Positions 51,512-59,815 of a stretch of 64,000 nucleotides of DNA are shown here, one piece after another; position 1 is the stretch's first letter; every line of letters starts with the position of its first letter. The DNA is from an uncultured bacterium. GTDB taxonomy: Bacteria > Bacillota > Clostridia > Lachnospirales > Lachnospiraceae. Below the pieces are notes generated by a model, which had not been told where the DNA came from, ran no database searches, and saw only the letters and a program-made list of their open reading frames with translations. The stretch covers positions 62,001 to 126,000 of the forward strand of contig CAOKFN010000005.1 of the NCBI GenBank assembly GCA_948467735.1, given 5' to 3'. A program made the translations under genes and the position numbers.

Positions 51512-52713
51512 ACCTCTTCACCGCCTTCTACATTTTTGTTTACCATGGCTTTCGGTCCCACCTTCGCGTTATCGCCGATAGAAACGCCTTCGCCGATGGT
51601 GGCGACTCCGTTTTCATCCTCCGCAGGCATTGCTCCCACCACGGCATTTTCTCCTATGGTCACATTCTCCGCCACAATACAGTGTTTTACCACGGCGCCG
51701 GACTTAATCACCGTACCGCCCATCACCACGGCGTCTTCCACCACGGCGCCTTTTTCCACTTTGACTCCCGCAAACAAAATGGAGTGCTTCACGCTGCCTT
51801 TGACGCGGCAGCCGTCCGTGATCATGGAGTTCTCAACCACAGCTCCGGCGCTGATTTTATGTCCGGTCATACCGCTGTTGCGGCTGTAAATCTTCCAGTT
51901 CTCGTCGAAGAGGTTGATTCCGCTGTGCTCAGGATCCAGAATCTCCATGTTTGCTTCCCACAGGGAGGAAATGGTTCCCACATCCTTCCAGTATCCGTTG
52001 AAGTGGTAAGCGTACATCCTGCGGCCGTCCTTCAAGAGATTCGGAATAATGTTGTTGCCGAAATCGTTCTCGGAGTTTGGATCCGCCTCGTCTTCCTCCA
52101 GATATTTCTTAAGAATATCCCAGTTAAAGATATAGATTCCCATGGAAGCCAGATTTGATTTGGGATTTTTGGGCTTTTCCTGAAATTCCGTGATCCGGTC
52201 GTCCTCATCCGCAACCATCAAGCCGAAGCGGGAAGCCTCCTCCCAAGGAACCTCCATCACGGCCACGCTGAATTCTGCGTTCTTTTCTTTATGGAATTTC
52301 AGGAAATCGCTGTAATCCTGTTTGCAGATCTGATCGCCGGACAGGATGATGACATACTTGGGCGAATATCGCTCAATAAAGGAAATATTCTGATAAATCG
52401 CGTTCGCCGTTCCTTTGTACCAGTCCGAGCCGCTTGCCTTTTGATATGGCGGCAGGACATGCACACCCCCATAGAGACGGTCCAAATCCCAAGGCTGGCC
52501 ATTTCCGATATATTCGTTCAGCACCAGAGGCTGGTACTGGGTCAGGATGCCCACCGTATCGATTTCCGAGTTGACGCAGTTTGATAATGGGAAGTCTATG
52601 ATACGATATTTCCCACCAAATGGAACCGCAGGTTTCGCAAGCTTCTCCGTCAATGCGTACAGACGGGAGCCCTGTCCGCCGGCCAGAAGCATTGCAATCA
52701 TTTCTTTTGCCAT
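51505..52713 (-). CDS. glgC: Glucose-1-phosphate adenylyltransferase, GlgC catalytic subunit
   Basis: 402 residues. Makes ADP-glucose from ATP and glucose-1-phosphate, the first committed step of bacterial glycogen synthesis. N-terminal ATP loop AMLLAGGQGSRLYALTEKLAKPAVPFGGKYRIIDF, then VIILSGDQICKQDYSDF (metal-binding Asp) and the sugar-phosphate motif FQEKPKNPKS. The beta-helix C-terminal domain carries hexapeptide repeats. Strong AGGAGGG site on the minus strand before the ATG at 52713. Operon glgC-glgD; no glycogen synthase gene is in the window. Confidence 0.96.
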   Translation of the reverse strand: MAKEMIAMLLAGGQGSRLYALTEKLAKPAVPFGGKYRIIDFPLSNCVNSEIDTVGILTQYQPLVLNEYIGNGQPWDLDRLYGGVHVLPPYQKASGSDWYKGTANAIYQNISFIERYSPKYVIILSGDQICKQDYSDFLKFHKEKNAEFSVAVMEVPWEEASRFGLMVADEDDRITEFQEKPKNPKSNLASMGIYIFNWDILKKYLEEDEADPNSENDFGNNIIPNLLKDGRRMYAYHFNGYWKDVGTISSLWEANMEILDPEHSGINLFDENWKIYSRNSGMTGHKISAGAVVENSMITDGCRVKGSVKHSILFAGVKVEKGAVVEDAVVMGGTVIKSGAVVKHCIVAENVTIGENAVVGAMPAEDENGVATIGEGVSIGDNAKVGPKAMVNKNVEGGEEVW

Positions 52714-52746
52714 AGTATACCCTCCTGAATTGAATTGTTGCTATAA

Positions 52747-52775
52747 ATTGTACCACAAAAGCCGTATAAAAGCAA
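52747..52775 (-). promoter_or_regulatory. Promoter of glgCD
   Basis: On the minus strand TTGCTT (52775-52770), 17 bases, TACAAT (52752-52747), about 35 bases before the glgC start. The rest of the 290-base gap to the formate channel gene is AT-rich with no ORF. Confidence 0.6.
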
Positions 52776-53006
52776 TCAGTGCAAGGCAGAATTGTCTGCA
52801 TTGTTTATGCTTTTTTCGTAACAATTCAGACAGGTCGCTGCACTGTTATTTTTTTTCTAAGGGGCATATGATTATTTTAACTAATGGAAAAGAGGCGTCC
52901 TGCCGATAAATATTATGATATTTTACGATTGCGGCAGATGTTTTTGGCTAAAGTCGGCTAAGGATAGCAAAATAAAGATTTTGACAGGCTGATAAGGAGG
53001 AAGTTT

Positions 53007-53852
53007 ATGCATTCACCCTTGGAGATTGCGCAGAATTATGTGGAAATCGGGATACATAAGGTAAGGCTTTCAGCGTTTAAAATGCTGGTGCTGGGATTTT
53101 TTGCCGGAATATTTATCGGTTTTGCCGGGATTGCGTCCACCGTGGGCGGGGCGGCCGTGGAAAATCCCTCCCTGTCAAGGCTTGTCAGCGCCTGTTTATT
53201 TCCGGCGGGAATGGCGATGGTTCTGGTGGCGGGCAGCGAGCTGTTTACGGGAAACAATCTGATTATCATTGCTTTATTGGAGAAAAAGATAAGTCTGGGG
53301 CAGATGTTAAAAAACTGGGTCTTTGTGTTTTTGGGAAATTTTATCGGCGCGGCGTTCGTGGCTTTTATGGTGGTGTACGGGCATACGCCGGACCTGTTGG
53401 GAGGGAGGCTCGCGGACAGCGTTGTGAACGCCGCTCTCCACCGGGTGAATCTCACGTTTCTGGATTCATTTATCAGGGGCGTTCTCTGCAATATACTGGT
53501 GTGCATTGCGGTCTGGGCCGCTTTTGCGTCCAAAAACGTATCGGGGAAGCTGTTGATGAGCTTCTGGCCGGTGATGCTGTTTGTGCTCTGCGGGTTTGAA
53601 CACAGCATTGCGGATATTTATTTTTGTCTGGCCGGTATTTTTGCGGCGGGGGAGTATGGAATCGCGGCGGAGGGACTTAATCTGGGCAGTTTCCTGCTGA
53701 AAAACCTGCTGCCGGTGACTCTCGGCAATATTGTGGGAGGCGCGGGAATTGTGGGTGCGGGCTACTGGCTGATGTATCTGCGCCATACGCCGGGCTTTGC
53801 TTCTTCAATTGAATCGGAGCAGGAGGAAATCGATATTGCGGAAGAATATTAG
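53007..53852 (+). CDS. Formate/nitrite transporter family channel (FocA/NirC type)
   Basis: 281 residues, AAGGAGGAAG before the ATG. Aquaporin-like pentameric channel for formate, nitrite or hydrosulfide. About six membrane helices. Family motifs: KMLVLGFFAGIFIGFAG in helix 1, FPAGMAMVLVAGSELFTGNN (the ELFTGNN loop), LKNWVFVFLGNFIGAAFVAF, FIRGVLCNILVCIAVW, GFEHSIADIY (pore histidine) and KNLLPVTLGNIVGGA. Presence of fhs in the same window makes formate a sensible substrate, but sequence alone does not separate it from nitrite. Confidence 0.93.
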   Translation: MHSPLEIAQNYVEIGIHKVRLSAFKMLVLGFFAGIFIGFAGIASTVGGAAVENPSLSRLVSACLFPAGMAMVLVAGSELFTGNNLIIIALLEKKISLGQMLKNWVFVFLGNFIGAAFVAFMVVYGHTPDLLGGRLADSVVNAALHRVNLTFLDSFIRGVLCNILVCIAVWAAFASKNVSGKLLMSFWPVMLFVLCGFEHSIADIYFCLAGIFAAGEYGIAAEGLNLGSFLLKNLLPVTLGNIVGGAGIVGAGYWLMYLRHTPGFASSIESEQEEIDIAEEY

Positions 53853-53877
53853 GCGGCGCAGCAGAAGGGAGAGCGGC

Positions 53878-54372
53878 ATGGAGCAGGATACCTTTGAATA
53901 TTTAAAAAATCATTTTGAACTGCACGCGCAGGAAGCATACCGAAGCTTCCGTTTATCCTCCGATACCATGAGAATATTATGTGAGACAGGGCTGCCGGAG
54001 GAGATAGAAGATCTCAATATTCAATTTTATATGAGTTCACCGGAAAAGCCCTGCTTTGCGGACAACTGTGTTGTCATCGGAAACGATTTCGGAACGGATA
54101 TCCGCATCAATTCCCAAGATGAGGTGATTTCCGTGGATCCCTGCGGGGAGCTGCCCACAAGGTTCGTCAATACGAATCTGGAGGCGTTTCTTGTGTTTAT
54201 TGTGATTTTTTTGAAGTTTCGGGAACAGGCGGCGGATGCGAGCAACGACGAGGCGGAGCGGATGCTTAGGGAGGTACGAAAAGAATTTGAGAAAGCGGAC
54301 GCCAAGGCTTTGTGTGATGAAGAGAACTGTTGGGCGGTTATACTGGAAGACATGGAATCCGAGTTTATGTAG
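53878..54372 (+). CDS. SUKH-like (SMI1/KNR4-type) immunity protein
   Basis: 164 residues from the ATG at 53878, after AAGGGAG and 25 bases behind the channel gene. Alpha/beta protein with GLPEEIEDLNIQFY near residues 41-54, CVVIGNDFGTDIRINSQDEVISVDP and FVNTNLEAFLVFI, a pattern typical of SUKH-4-like nuclease-toxin immunity proteins. No toxin nearby. A strong hairpin terminator follows. Confidence 0.65.
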   Translation: MEQDTFEYLKNHFELHAQEAYRSFRLSSDTMRILCETGLPEEIEDLNIQFYMSSPEKPCFADNCVVIGNDFGTDIRINSQDEVISVDPCGELPTRFVNTNLEAFLVFIVIFLKFREQAADASNDEAERMLREVRKEFEKADAKALCDEENCWAVILEDMESEFM

Positions 54373-54391
54373 AATCTGAGTCAAGGGGATG

Positions 54392-54451
54392 CGGCATGTC
54401 AGGGGGAGGATATTTGGTCATGGGACGGGCCGCCCCCTGACATGCCGTTTT
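54392..54451 (+). terminator. Rho-independent terminator after the SUKH-like gene
   Basis: 15-base perfect arms CGGCATGTCAGGGGG (54392-54406) and complement (54433-54447), 26-base loop, then TTTTA. Confidence 0.7.
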
Positions 54452-54604
54452 AGCATCGGGACAAAAATTATTTATACTGCTTCACAGTTAAAATTTCCGA
54501 GGTACCTGACTCATAACGCCGACCGTATACGTTTAACCAGTGCAGTACGGTAAATTCTGGCGTTATGTAGTATAAAGCAGGCGGTTAAGGTTCGTACCGC
54601 TCCT

Positions 54605-55369
54605 TCAGTGTGAAACGTTATCCGGTTCCCAGAGCAGATCGGGAATTTTTTTTAAGGCCTGAATTTTCCCTTTATCGTTTGACGACGCGCTCAGCCATAA
54701 GATATCTTCAGGAGGCGTCTCTTTCCCAGCTTCCCACTCGTCTGTGTCGCAGGCAAGAATGACGCCGTCTTTTATAAAGATTCGGTAATACTGGTATTTT
54801 TCAAGGTTTTCCAATTCACAGTCCCTCATGCCGAGGGCGGCGGCATAACGGCTCAGCTCGGGCAGCTCGTCGTAGTCGAACTGGCTTAAGCGCAGGCAGC
54901 AGTCGAGTCTTGACTCATAGCCGATCTGCCAAAATACGCTGACAATCAGAAAATTCTCCAAGGAAGGATTTGTCAAAACCCAAGAAGGGTTTCCCCAGTC
55001 ACAATAGTAAACAGGCGGGTCTTCCATGTCGAGGTCGGACAGACGGATTCCGTATTCTATGGCCGATACCGAGGAAAAACCGAAAAAGACCAGAAAATCC
55101 AGTTCGTTCGGCGTATAAGGGGCATTGTAGGAGGAATCGGGGATGAAAACCTCCTCCAAATCCAGCGGGACGGGGATGTTGCTGCCCTCATGCTTAATGT
55201 AAGGACAAGCGCCGAATCCGGCATAATACTGTTTTAAAATCTTGGGAAAGGAAACGGATAATTTCGCTTCCGCGGCGGATATCCGGGAATCGGAGTACCC
55301 CCAGCCGTTTTGAGCGCAGTCATGGAAGAAATTTTCCAGCAGCGCAAGGGTTGCTTTCAACATTGACAT
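54605..55369 (-). CDS. SMI1/KNR4-family (SUKH) immunity-type protein
   Basis: 254 residues. SMI1/KNR4 core: SRISAAEAKLSVSFPKILKQYYAGFG near the N-terminus, then NIPVPLDLEEVFIP and ELDFLVFFGFSSVSAIEYGI, YYCDWGNPSWVLTNPSLENFL. The second half is less typical (YYRIFIKDGVILACDTDEWE). Such proteins inhibit contact-dependent or polymorphic nuclease toxins. It is the last of three minus-strand immunity-like genes in a row. Confidence 0.75.
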   Translation of the reverse strand: MSMLKATLALLENFFHDCAQNGWGYSDSRISAAEAKLSVSFPKILKQYYAGFGACPYIKHEGSNIPVPLDLEEVFIPDSSYNAPYTPNELDFLVFFGFSSVSAIEYGIRLSDLDMEDPPVYYCDWGNPSWVLTNPSLENFLIVSVFWQIGYESRLDCCLRLSQFDYDELPELSRYAAALGMRDCELENLEKYQYYRIFIKDGVILACDTDEWEAGKETPPEDILWLSASSNDKGKIQALKKIPDLLWEPDNVSH

Positions 55370-55467
55370 ATCCTTCTTTCTTTATTTTCCGCATACAGAC
55401 TTGTATCTAACAGCCCTCTGTTATTTTTCGGAGGGCTGTTAGGTCTTGAATATAATACATCAACGAT

Positions 55468-55974
55468 TCATAGTGCAATCTCCAAATCCCAGCCATGCCC
55501 GCCAGTGAGATTATCTTTTACTCCAAAAGAAATTGTCATATTGGCTTCCGGTTCATTTTCATCGGCCGTTCCATCAATTTCCAAAACTAAAGCCTCACAG
55601 ACCAGCAGTTTTTCGAGAAATTCTTCTTCGCTTAACGGCAGGTTAATAATCGTTGAATCACTCAGCTGATACTGCTGGCTCGCATCACCATCCATTCTAT
55701 TATCAAGATAGCTCTGCACCATCATCACAGGAGATTCGGCAAGAAGCTGTTTCAAAATTTCCTTTCGGCGTTTTTTCGCATTTTCTACGCATTCATTGAT
55801 GAAGCCAATGTTTTGTTCGATAAATTTCATTGCTTGTTTAATATAGTACGCTTCATCGTCTTCATCTTCATCTAATTCAATAGATAATATAACTGTAGTT
55901 TCCTGCCCCCATATCTCTGTTGTGGCTGCAAGCTCATCAACAGCTTCTGCTTTGAAATCTTTTGCATTTAACAT
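55468..55974 (-). CDS. Hypothetical immunity-type protein
   Basis: 168 residues, AGGGAGAG before the ATG. It opens MLNAKDFKAEAVDELAATTEIWGQETTVILSI, followed by an acidic run DEDEDDEAYYIK, a helix pair and a C-terminal NMTISFGVKDNLTGGHGWDLEIAL. The plan is like DUF2262-type immunity proteins, but I am not certain. AT-rich compared with glg genes. Preceded by a promoter module that is duplicated before the next upstream gene. Confidence 0.55.
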   Translation of the reverse strand: MLNAKDFKAEAVDELAATTEIWGQETTVILSIELDEDEDDEAYYIKQAMKFIEQNIGFINECVENAKKRRKEILKQLLAESPVMMVQSYLDNRMDGDASQQYQLSDSTIINLPLSEEEFLEKLLVCEALVLEIDGTADENEPEANMTISFGVKDNLTGGHGWDLEIAL

Positions 55975-56091
55975 AATGATTCTCTCCCTTTCTGAAAAAT
56001 ACGATTTCTCTTGTTTTACTGGTATTTATTTGCCTTTCTTGTCTTTTTTCTGCGCATACTTATTCCTCCTACGGATAATTTCCGATTTATC

Positions 56092-56143
56092 GGTTTGTAT
56101 TGGGGAAAATTATACCATACCCAATTACGAAAAGCAGCTCCCC
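56092..56143 (-). promoter_or_regulatory. Duplicated promoter module, copy 1
   Basis: About 52 bases nearly identical to 56803-56853. On the minus strand it contains TATAAT (56114-56109) 17 bases after a weak CTGCTT, and lies about 135 bases before the gene starting at 55974. Confidence 0.55.
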
Positions 56144-56285
56144 GTTTCCCACCGCACTAACAAGGGCTTGCGTACATAACTTAAAAAAGCACTTGACAAA
56201 ACGCTTCATGCTGGATAAGACCGGACAGCATTAGCAAGTGTACGCTCACACAATACAGCCTTCATGTGAGGCGATAAATGGGGAG

Positions 56286-56762
56286 TTATTGATTTGTTTG
56301 CTTTAGCCAGTCCATGCCGGGATATGGCTCACAGGTATGTGCATACCACTCCACACATTTTGCCGCCAGTTCTCGGTCTTGCATGGTACACGCCATAGGG
56401 AAAACAGACTGTCCATCACTGGCTTCAATGGGAGCCTCCTCATCAGAGTCCAGATAATCGGGGTCAAAGCAAGCCCAAGAAGTTTCTTTCTCATAATACT
56501 CGACAATTTGGAGGAAAATGCGGTCACTCCCCCCGCATTCCAGCTGCAAAAAGCCCCAGTCACTTTCTCCATCTTCGTTAGGATTCAGGTACAGGCTTTC
56601 ACATAAGCCGCTGCGTATTTTTTCTACAATATTTTTCACGCCCGTTTCTGAAAGGTCTTTAATTTCGGTATTATCACTGCTATTAAATTCCCAGTTCCCA
56701 TATTTGACCTTGATACCCTTTGGCAGTGGCGGAACCTCCCGTTTTTTGATAATTTCTTCCAT
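56286..56762 (-). CDS. Hypothetical immunity-type protein
   Basis: 158 residues, AGGAGAGG before the ATG. Acidic soluble protein: GIKVKYGNWEFNSSDNTEI, then ESDWGFLQLECGGSDRIFLQIVEYYEKET and the end CVEWYAHTCEPYPGMDWLKQ. No name recognised. Setting and composition suggest an immunity protein like its neighbours. It has the second copy of the promoter module immediately upstream. Confidence 0.55.
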   Translation of the reverse strand: MEEIIKKREVPPLPKGIKVKYGNWEFNSSDNTEIKDLSETGVKNIVEKIRSGLCESLYLNPNEDGESDWGFLQLECGGSDRIFLQIVEYYEKETSWACFDPDYLDSDEEAPIEASDGQSVFPMACTMQDRELAAKCVEWYAHTCEPYPGMDWLKQTNQ

Positions 56763-56802
56763 AAAAATCCTCTCCTTTTATAATCAATAATGGAAATTTA
56801 CT

Positions 56803-56853
56803 GGTTTGTACTGGGAGAAATTATATCATACCCAATTATGAAAAACAATCCCC
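56803..56853 (-). promoter_or_regulatory. Duplicated promoter module, copy 2
   Basis: On the minus strand TTGTTT (56848-56843), 17 bases, TATAAT (56825-56820), 58 bases before the gene starting at 56762. Sequence conserved with copy 1, including CATACCCAATTA. Confidence 0.6.
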
Positions 56854-57061
56854 ATTCTACGTCCGTTCCGACTATCCAGACCGTCAAGGGGCGAGTAGTA
56901 TTTTTCGCACAGGACGCGAAACAATCTCCACTCTTAAACCCTTGACCGTCTGGATTTTTGCCGTTGCCATTTCGCCGCCGAAAACGGGGAACAGGATAAA
57001 AACAAGGAAATGCAGTTGTTGGAGTTTAGCTAAATTTTATAGGATATTCATATTTTCTGCA

Positions 57062-57103
57062 TTGATATGGGGATAACATCGAACTATAATCTAACCTAGT
57101 TAG
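57062..57103 (+). promoter_or_regulatory. MarR-gene promoter with adjoining operator-like repeat
   Basis: TTGATA (57062-57067), 17 bases, TATAAT (57085-57090), then at once CTAAC-CTA-GTTAG (57091-57103) over the expected start of transcription. MarR proteins such as MepR bind GTTAG-n-CTAAC-type sites. T7 follows, so a small terminator or attenuator is an alternative reading. The gene itself starts about 205 bases downstream. Confidence 0.6.
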
Positions 57104-57307
57104 TTTTTTTGCTCATTTCCCTGACATTCTATTCATGAGCGGTAAAATCTGCCGTTGATGCATGATGCTTTCCGCCCGTGAGTCGGGCGGTTTGGCAAAT
57201 TTTAACCGCCGTCAGTATAGAAAACAGATGCGGCAGGATGGCTGGGCGGTAAAATGACTGGGGGCGGCAGGACTGTCTCGGGCGGCAGTTGACAGGAGGT
57301 TTTCAGT

Positions 57308-57742
57308 ATGGCGGATGAAGCGCAGGTGAAAAGGATATTTGAGAGACTGGGGAAAGTAAAGCCGATGACGGCTTTCAAATGCGTAGACGAAACGCAGGCG
57401 GGCATCGGAGCGGTTCTTCGTCTGCTGGAGGAATCAAGGGAAACCGTTACGGCAGGCAGAATCAGCGAGGTACTAAACGTCAGTACGGCGAGGGTGGCGG
57501 TTCTATTGAAAAAAATGGAGACAAAGGGGCTGATAAAAAAAGAACGGAGCAGCGCGGACGGCCGGGTCGCGGTGGTCAGCCTGACCGAACAGGGGGCGGA
57601 TGCCGTCGAGAAAATGCGCAGGGAAATCTTCCGGCAGATGGGTCATATGATTGACGTGGTGGGCGAGCGGAGGCTGTTGGAATTTATTGACACAGCGGAG
57701 GAGATACAGAAAGCGTTAAGCCCGCCGGGAATGCATTTTTAG
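57308..57742 (+). CDS. MarR-family transcriptional regulator
   Basis: 144 residues, GGAGG before the ATG. Winged helix: VTAGRISEVLNVSTARVAVLLKKMETKGLIKKERSSADGRVAVVSLTEQG (about residues 54-103), with the wing arginine in SADGRV. Flanking helices for dimerisation are present. It sits upstream of two ABC exporter genes on the same strand, so it probably represses them and itself, the common arrangement for BmrCD/LmrCD-like pumps. A 47-bp tandem repeat lies between it and the pump genes. Confidence 0.92.
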   Translation: MADEAQVKRIFERLGKVKPMTAFKCVDETQAGIGAVLRLLEESRETVTAGRISEVLNVSTARVAVLLKKMETKGLIKKERSSADGRVAVVSLTEQGADAVEKMRREIFRQMGHMIDVVGERRLLEFIDTAEEIQKALSPPGMHF

Positions 57743-57811
57743 AGAGTTTTTATCCGCGGCCTGTACAGATGAATTCCGCATCAGTCTTGGGATGCCGATA
57801 AGAAGGAAGCG

Positions 57812-57980
57812 GAATAGGCTCCTGTATAAGGGGAAGTGAAACAGCCGTGGAAGGGAGCAGAATGAGTTTCCATATGGGGGGAGTGAAACAGTCGGGGAAG
57901 GAAGCAGAATGAGTTTCCGTATGCGGGGAGTGAAACAGTCGGGGAAGGGAGCAGAATGAGTTTCCATATGCGGGAATGGA
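57812..57980 (+). repeat. 47-bp tandem repeat before the ABC exporter genes
   Basis: About three and a half units of 47 bases. AGCAGAATGAGTTTCC recurs at 57856, 57903 and 57950, and GTGAAACAG at 57836, 57883 and 57930. It fills most of the 315-base gap between the MarR gene and the exporter. No ORF here is supported. Confidence 0.85.
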
Positions 57981-58057
57981 AATAGGCGCAGAAGGAACCG
58001 GAACATAATTCCTCATGCAGAAAACGGAATAAGAGAACAAAATAGGAGAACAAAATT

Positions 58058-59815
58058 ATGCTGAAACTTTTTAAAAATCTGAGAAAGGCGGAATGGCTGT
58101 CGGCCGCCCTGTCCGTCGTCTTTATTGTAGCGCAGGTATGGCTGGATTTGACAATGCCCGAATATATGGCGGAAATTACCATGCTGGTGCAGACCGAGGG
58201 AAGCACGATGCCGGAGATTCTGTCCGCGGGGGGAATGATGCTCTTATGCGCGCTGGGAAGCCTTGCCGCTTCCATGGTGACGGCGGTCTGTTCGGCGAAG
58301 ATTGCGGCGGGCTTTGGCGGGACGCTTCGGGGGAAGCTGTTCTCGAAGGTGCAGTCCTTTTCCATGGAGGAAATCGGGCGCTTTTCTACGGCCAGCCTCA
58401 TCACCCGTTCCACAAACGATATCACACAGGTGCAGATGCTGATTGTCATGGGGCTTCAAATGCTGATCAAGGCACCCATTACGGCGGTCTGGGCCATAGG
58501 CAAAATTGCCGGGAAAGCAGCAGAATGGACGATGACCACGGCCGCCGCGGTTGTGATACTGCTTGTCATCGTGCTCGCCGCCATGGTGCTTGTGATGCCG
58601 AAATTCCGTAAAATGCAGAAGCTGACGGATGACGTCAACCGCGTGACGAGGGAAAATCTCACGGGACTTCGGGTGGTTCGGGCATACAACGCGGAAGAAT
58701 ATCAGGAAAATAAATTTGAGAAGGCTAATGAAGCGCTCACGTCCACCAATCTGTTCGCCCAGCGCACCATGTCCTTTATGATGCCCGGCATTCAGCTTGT
58801 CATGAGCGGGCTGTCCCTTGCGATTTACTGGTTTGGCGCAATTCTGATCAACGAAGCCCGTATGGGGGAAAAAATCAGGCTGTTTTCCGATATGATGGTG
58901 TTTTCGCAATATGCCATTCAGGTGGTAATGTCCTTTATGATGCTGGTGATGATTTTTATGATGCTGCCCCGTGCTTCCGTATCCGCAAAGCGTATCGGAG
59001 AGGTTCTTGACACCGAACCCACCATTATAGACGGAGCGCGCGTGGAGGGAGAGAAAGGGAGCTTTGGCGAAGTGGAGTTTCGCAATGTCTCTTTCCGGTA
59101 TCCGGACGCCGAGGAGAATGTGCTGCAGAATATTACCTTCAGCGCAAGGAAGGGGGAGACCGTTGCCCTGATAGGGGCTACAGGCTGCGGCAAGAGTACG
59201 GTGGTGAATCTGATTCCGCGGTTCTATGACGCGTCGGAGGGGCAGGTGTTAATTGACGGCGTGGACGTCCGGGAATATACCCAGAAGGCTCTGAGGGATA
59301 AAATCGGGTATGTGTCCCAGAAAGCAGTCTTGTTTACCGGAACCATTTGTTCCAATGTGGCATACGGCGACAACGGCAGGGGGGATATTTCGCAGGAAGA
59401 GGTCAAGGCGGCCGTGGCCGCGGCGCAGGCGGCGGATTTTGTGGAACATATGGACGGAGCGTATGAGGGCTATGTGGCGCAGGGTGGCGCCAATCTGTCC
59501 GGCGGGCAGAAACAGAGGATTTCCATTGCACGGGCAATCGCGAGGAAACCGGAAATATTTATTTTCGACGATTCCTTTTCGGCCCTTGACTATAAGACGG
59601 ACCGCGTGCTGCGGAAGGCTTTGGAGGAAGAGTGCAGGGACGCCGTCCGCATTATCGTGGCCCAGCGGATCGGAACCATTCGGGACGCGGATAAGATTAT
59701 TGTTCTGGAGGAAGGACGGATTGCCGGAATGGGCAGGCATGGGGAGTTGATGGAGAACTGCGAGGTCTACCGGCAGATTGCGCTTTCCCAGCTTTCAAAG
59801 GAGGAACTGGCATAA
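58058..59815 (+). CDS. Heterodimeric ABC exporter half-transporter, degenerate-site subunit
   Basis: 585 residues, AGGAG before the ATG. Six-helix membrane domain (about residues 15-310) and nucleotide-binding domain. Walker A GATGCGKS (373-380), canonical signature LSGGQ (480-484) and Walker B FIFDDS, where Asp504 is followed by Asp505 in place of the catalytic glutamate. That substitution marks the degenerate ATP site of BmrC/LmrC/TM287-like subunits. The stop overlaps the ATG of the next gene (TAATG), so both halves are made together. Probable drug or peptide exporter. Confidence 0.92.
   Translation: MLKLFKNLRKAEWLSAALSVVFIVAQVWLDLTMPEYMAEITMLVQTEGSTMPEILSAGGMMLLCALGSLAASMVTAVCSAKIAAGFGGTLRGKLFSKVQSFSMEEIGRFSTASLITRSTNDITQVQMLIVMGLQMLIKAPITAVWAIGKIAGKAAEWTMTTAAAVVILLVIVLAAMVLVMPKFRKMQKLTDDVNRVTRENLTGLRVVRAYNAEEYQENKFEKANEALTSTNLFAQRTMSFMMPGIQLVMSGLSLAIYWFGAILINEARMGEKIRLFSDMMVFSQYAIQVVMSFMMLVMIFMMLPRASVSAKRIGEVLDTEPTIIDGARVEGEKGSFGEVEFRNVSFRYPDAEENVLQNITFSARKGETVALIGATGCGKSTVVNLIPRFYDASEGQVLIDGVDVREYTQKALRDKIGYVSQKAVLFTGTICSNVAYGDNGRGDISQEEVKAAVAAAQAADFVEHMDGAYEGYVAQGGANLSGGQKQRISIARAIARKPEIFIFDDSFSALDYKTDRVLRKALEEECRDAVRIIVAQRIGTIRDADKIIVLEEGRIAGMGRHGELMENCEVYRQIALSQLSKEELA

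Larger units (their letters stand above)
56763..57307. other. Gap between immunity genes and the MarR gene
   Basis: About 545 bases. From left: promoter module copy 2, then long inverted repeat arms at about 56877 and 56937 (CAAGGG/CCCTTG flanked by CCAGAC/GTCTGG). Next is a short relic-like frame (LTVWIFAVAISPPKTGN) near 56940-57000. The MarR promoter and operator lie at 57062-57103 (own entries). Confidence 0.5.

Noticed and set aside
57716..58449. Minus-strand frames across the 47-bp repeat (SLPRLFHSPHTETHSA type)
   Set aside because: Repeat-derived open frames antisense to the MarR end and the ABC gene; no start signals.
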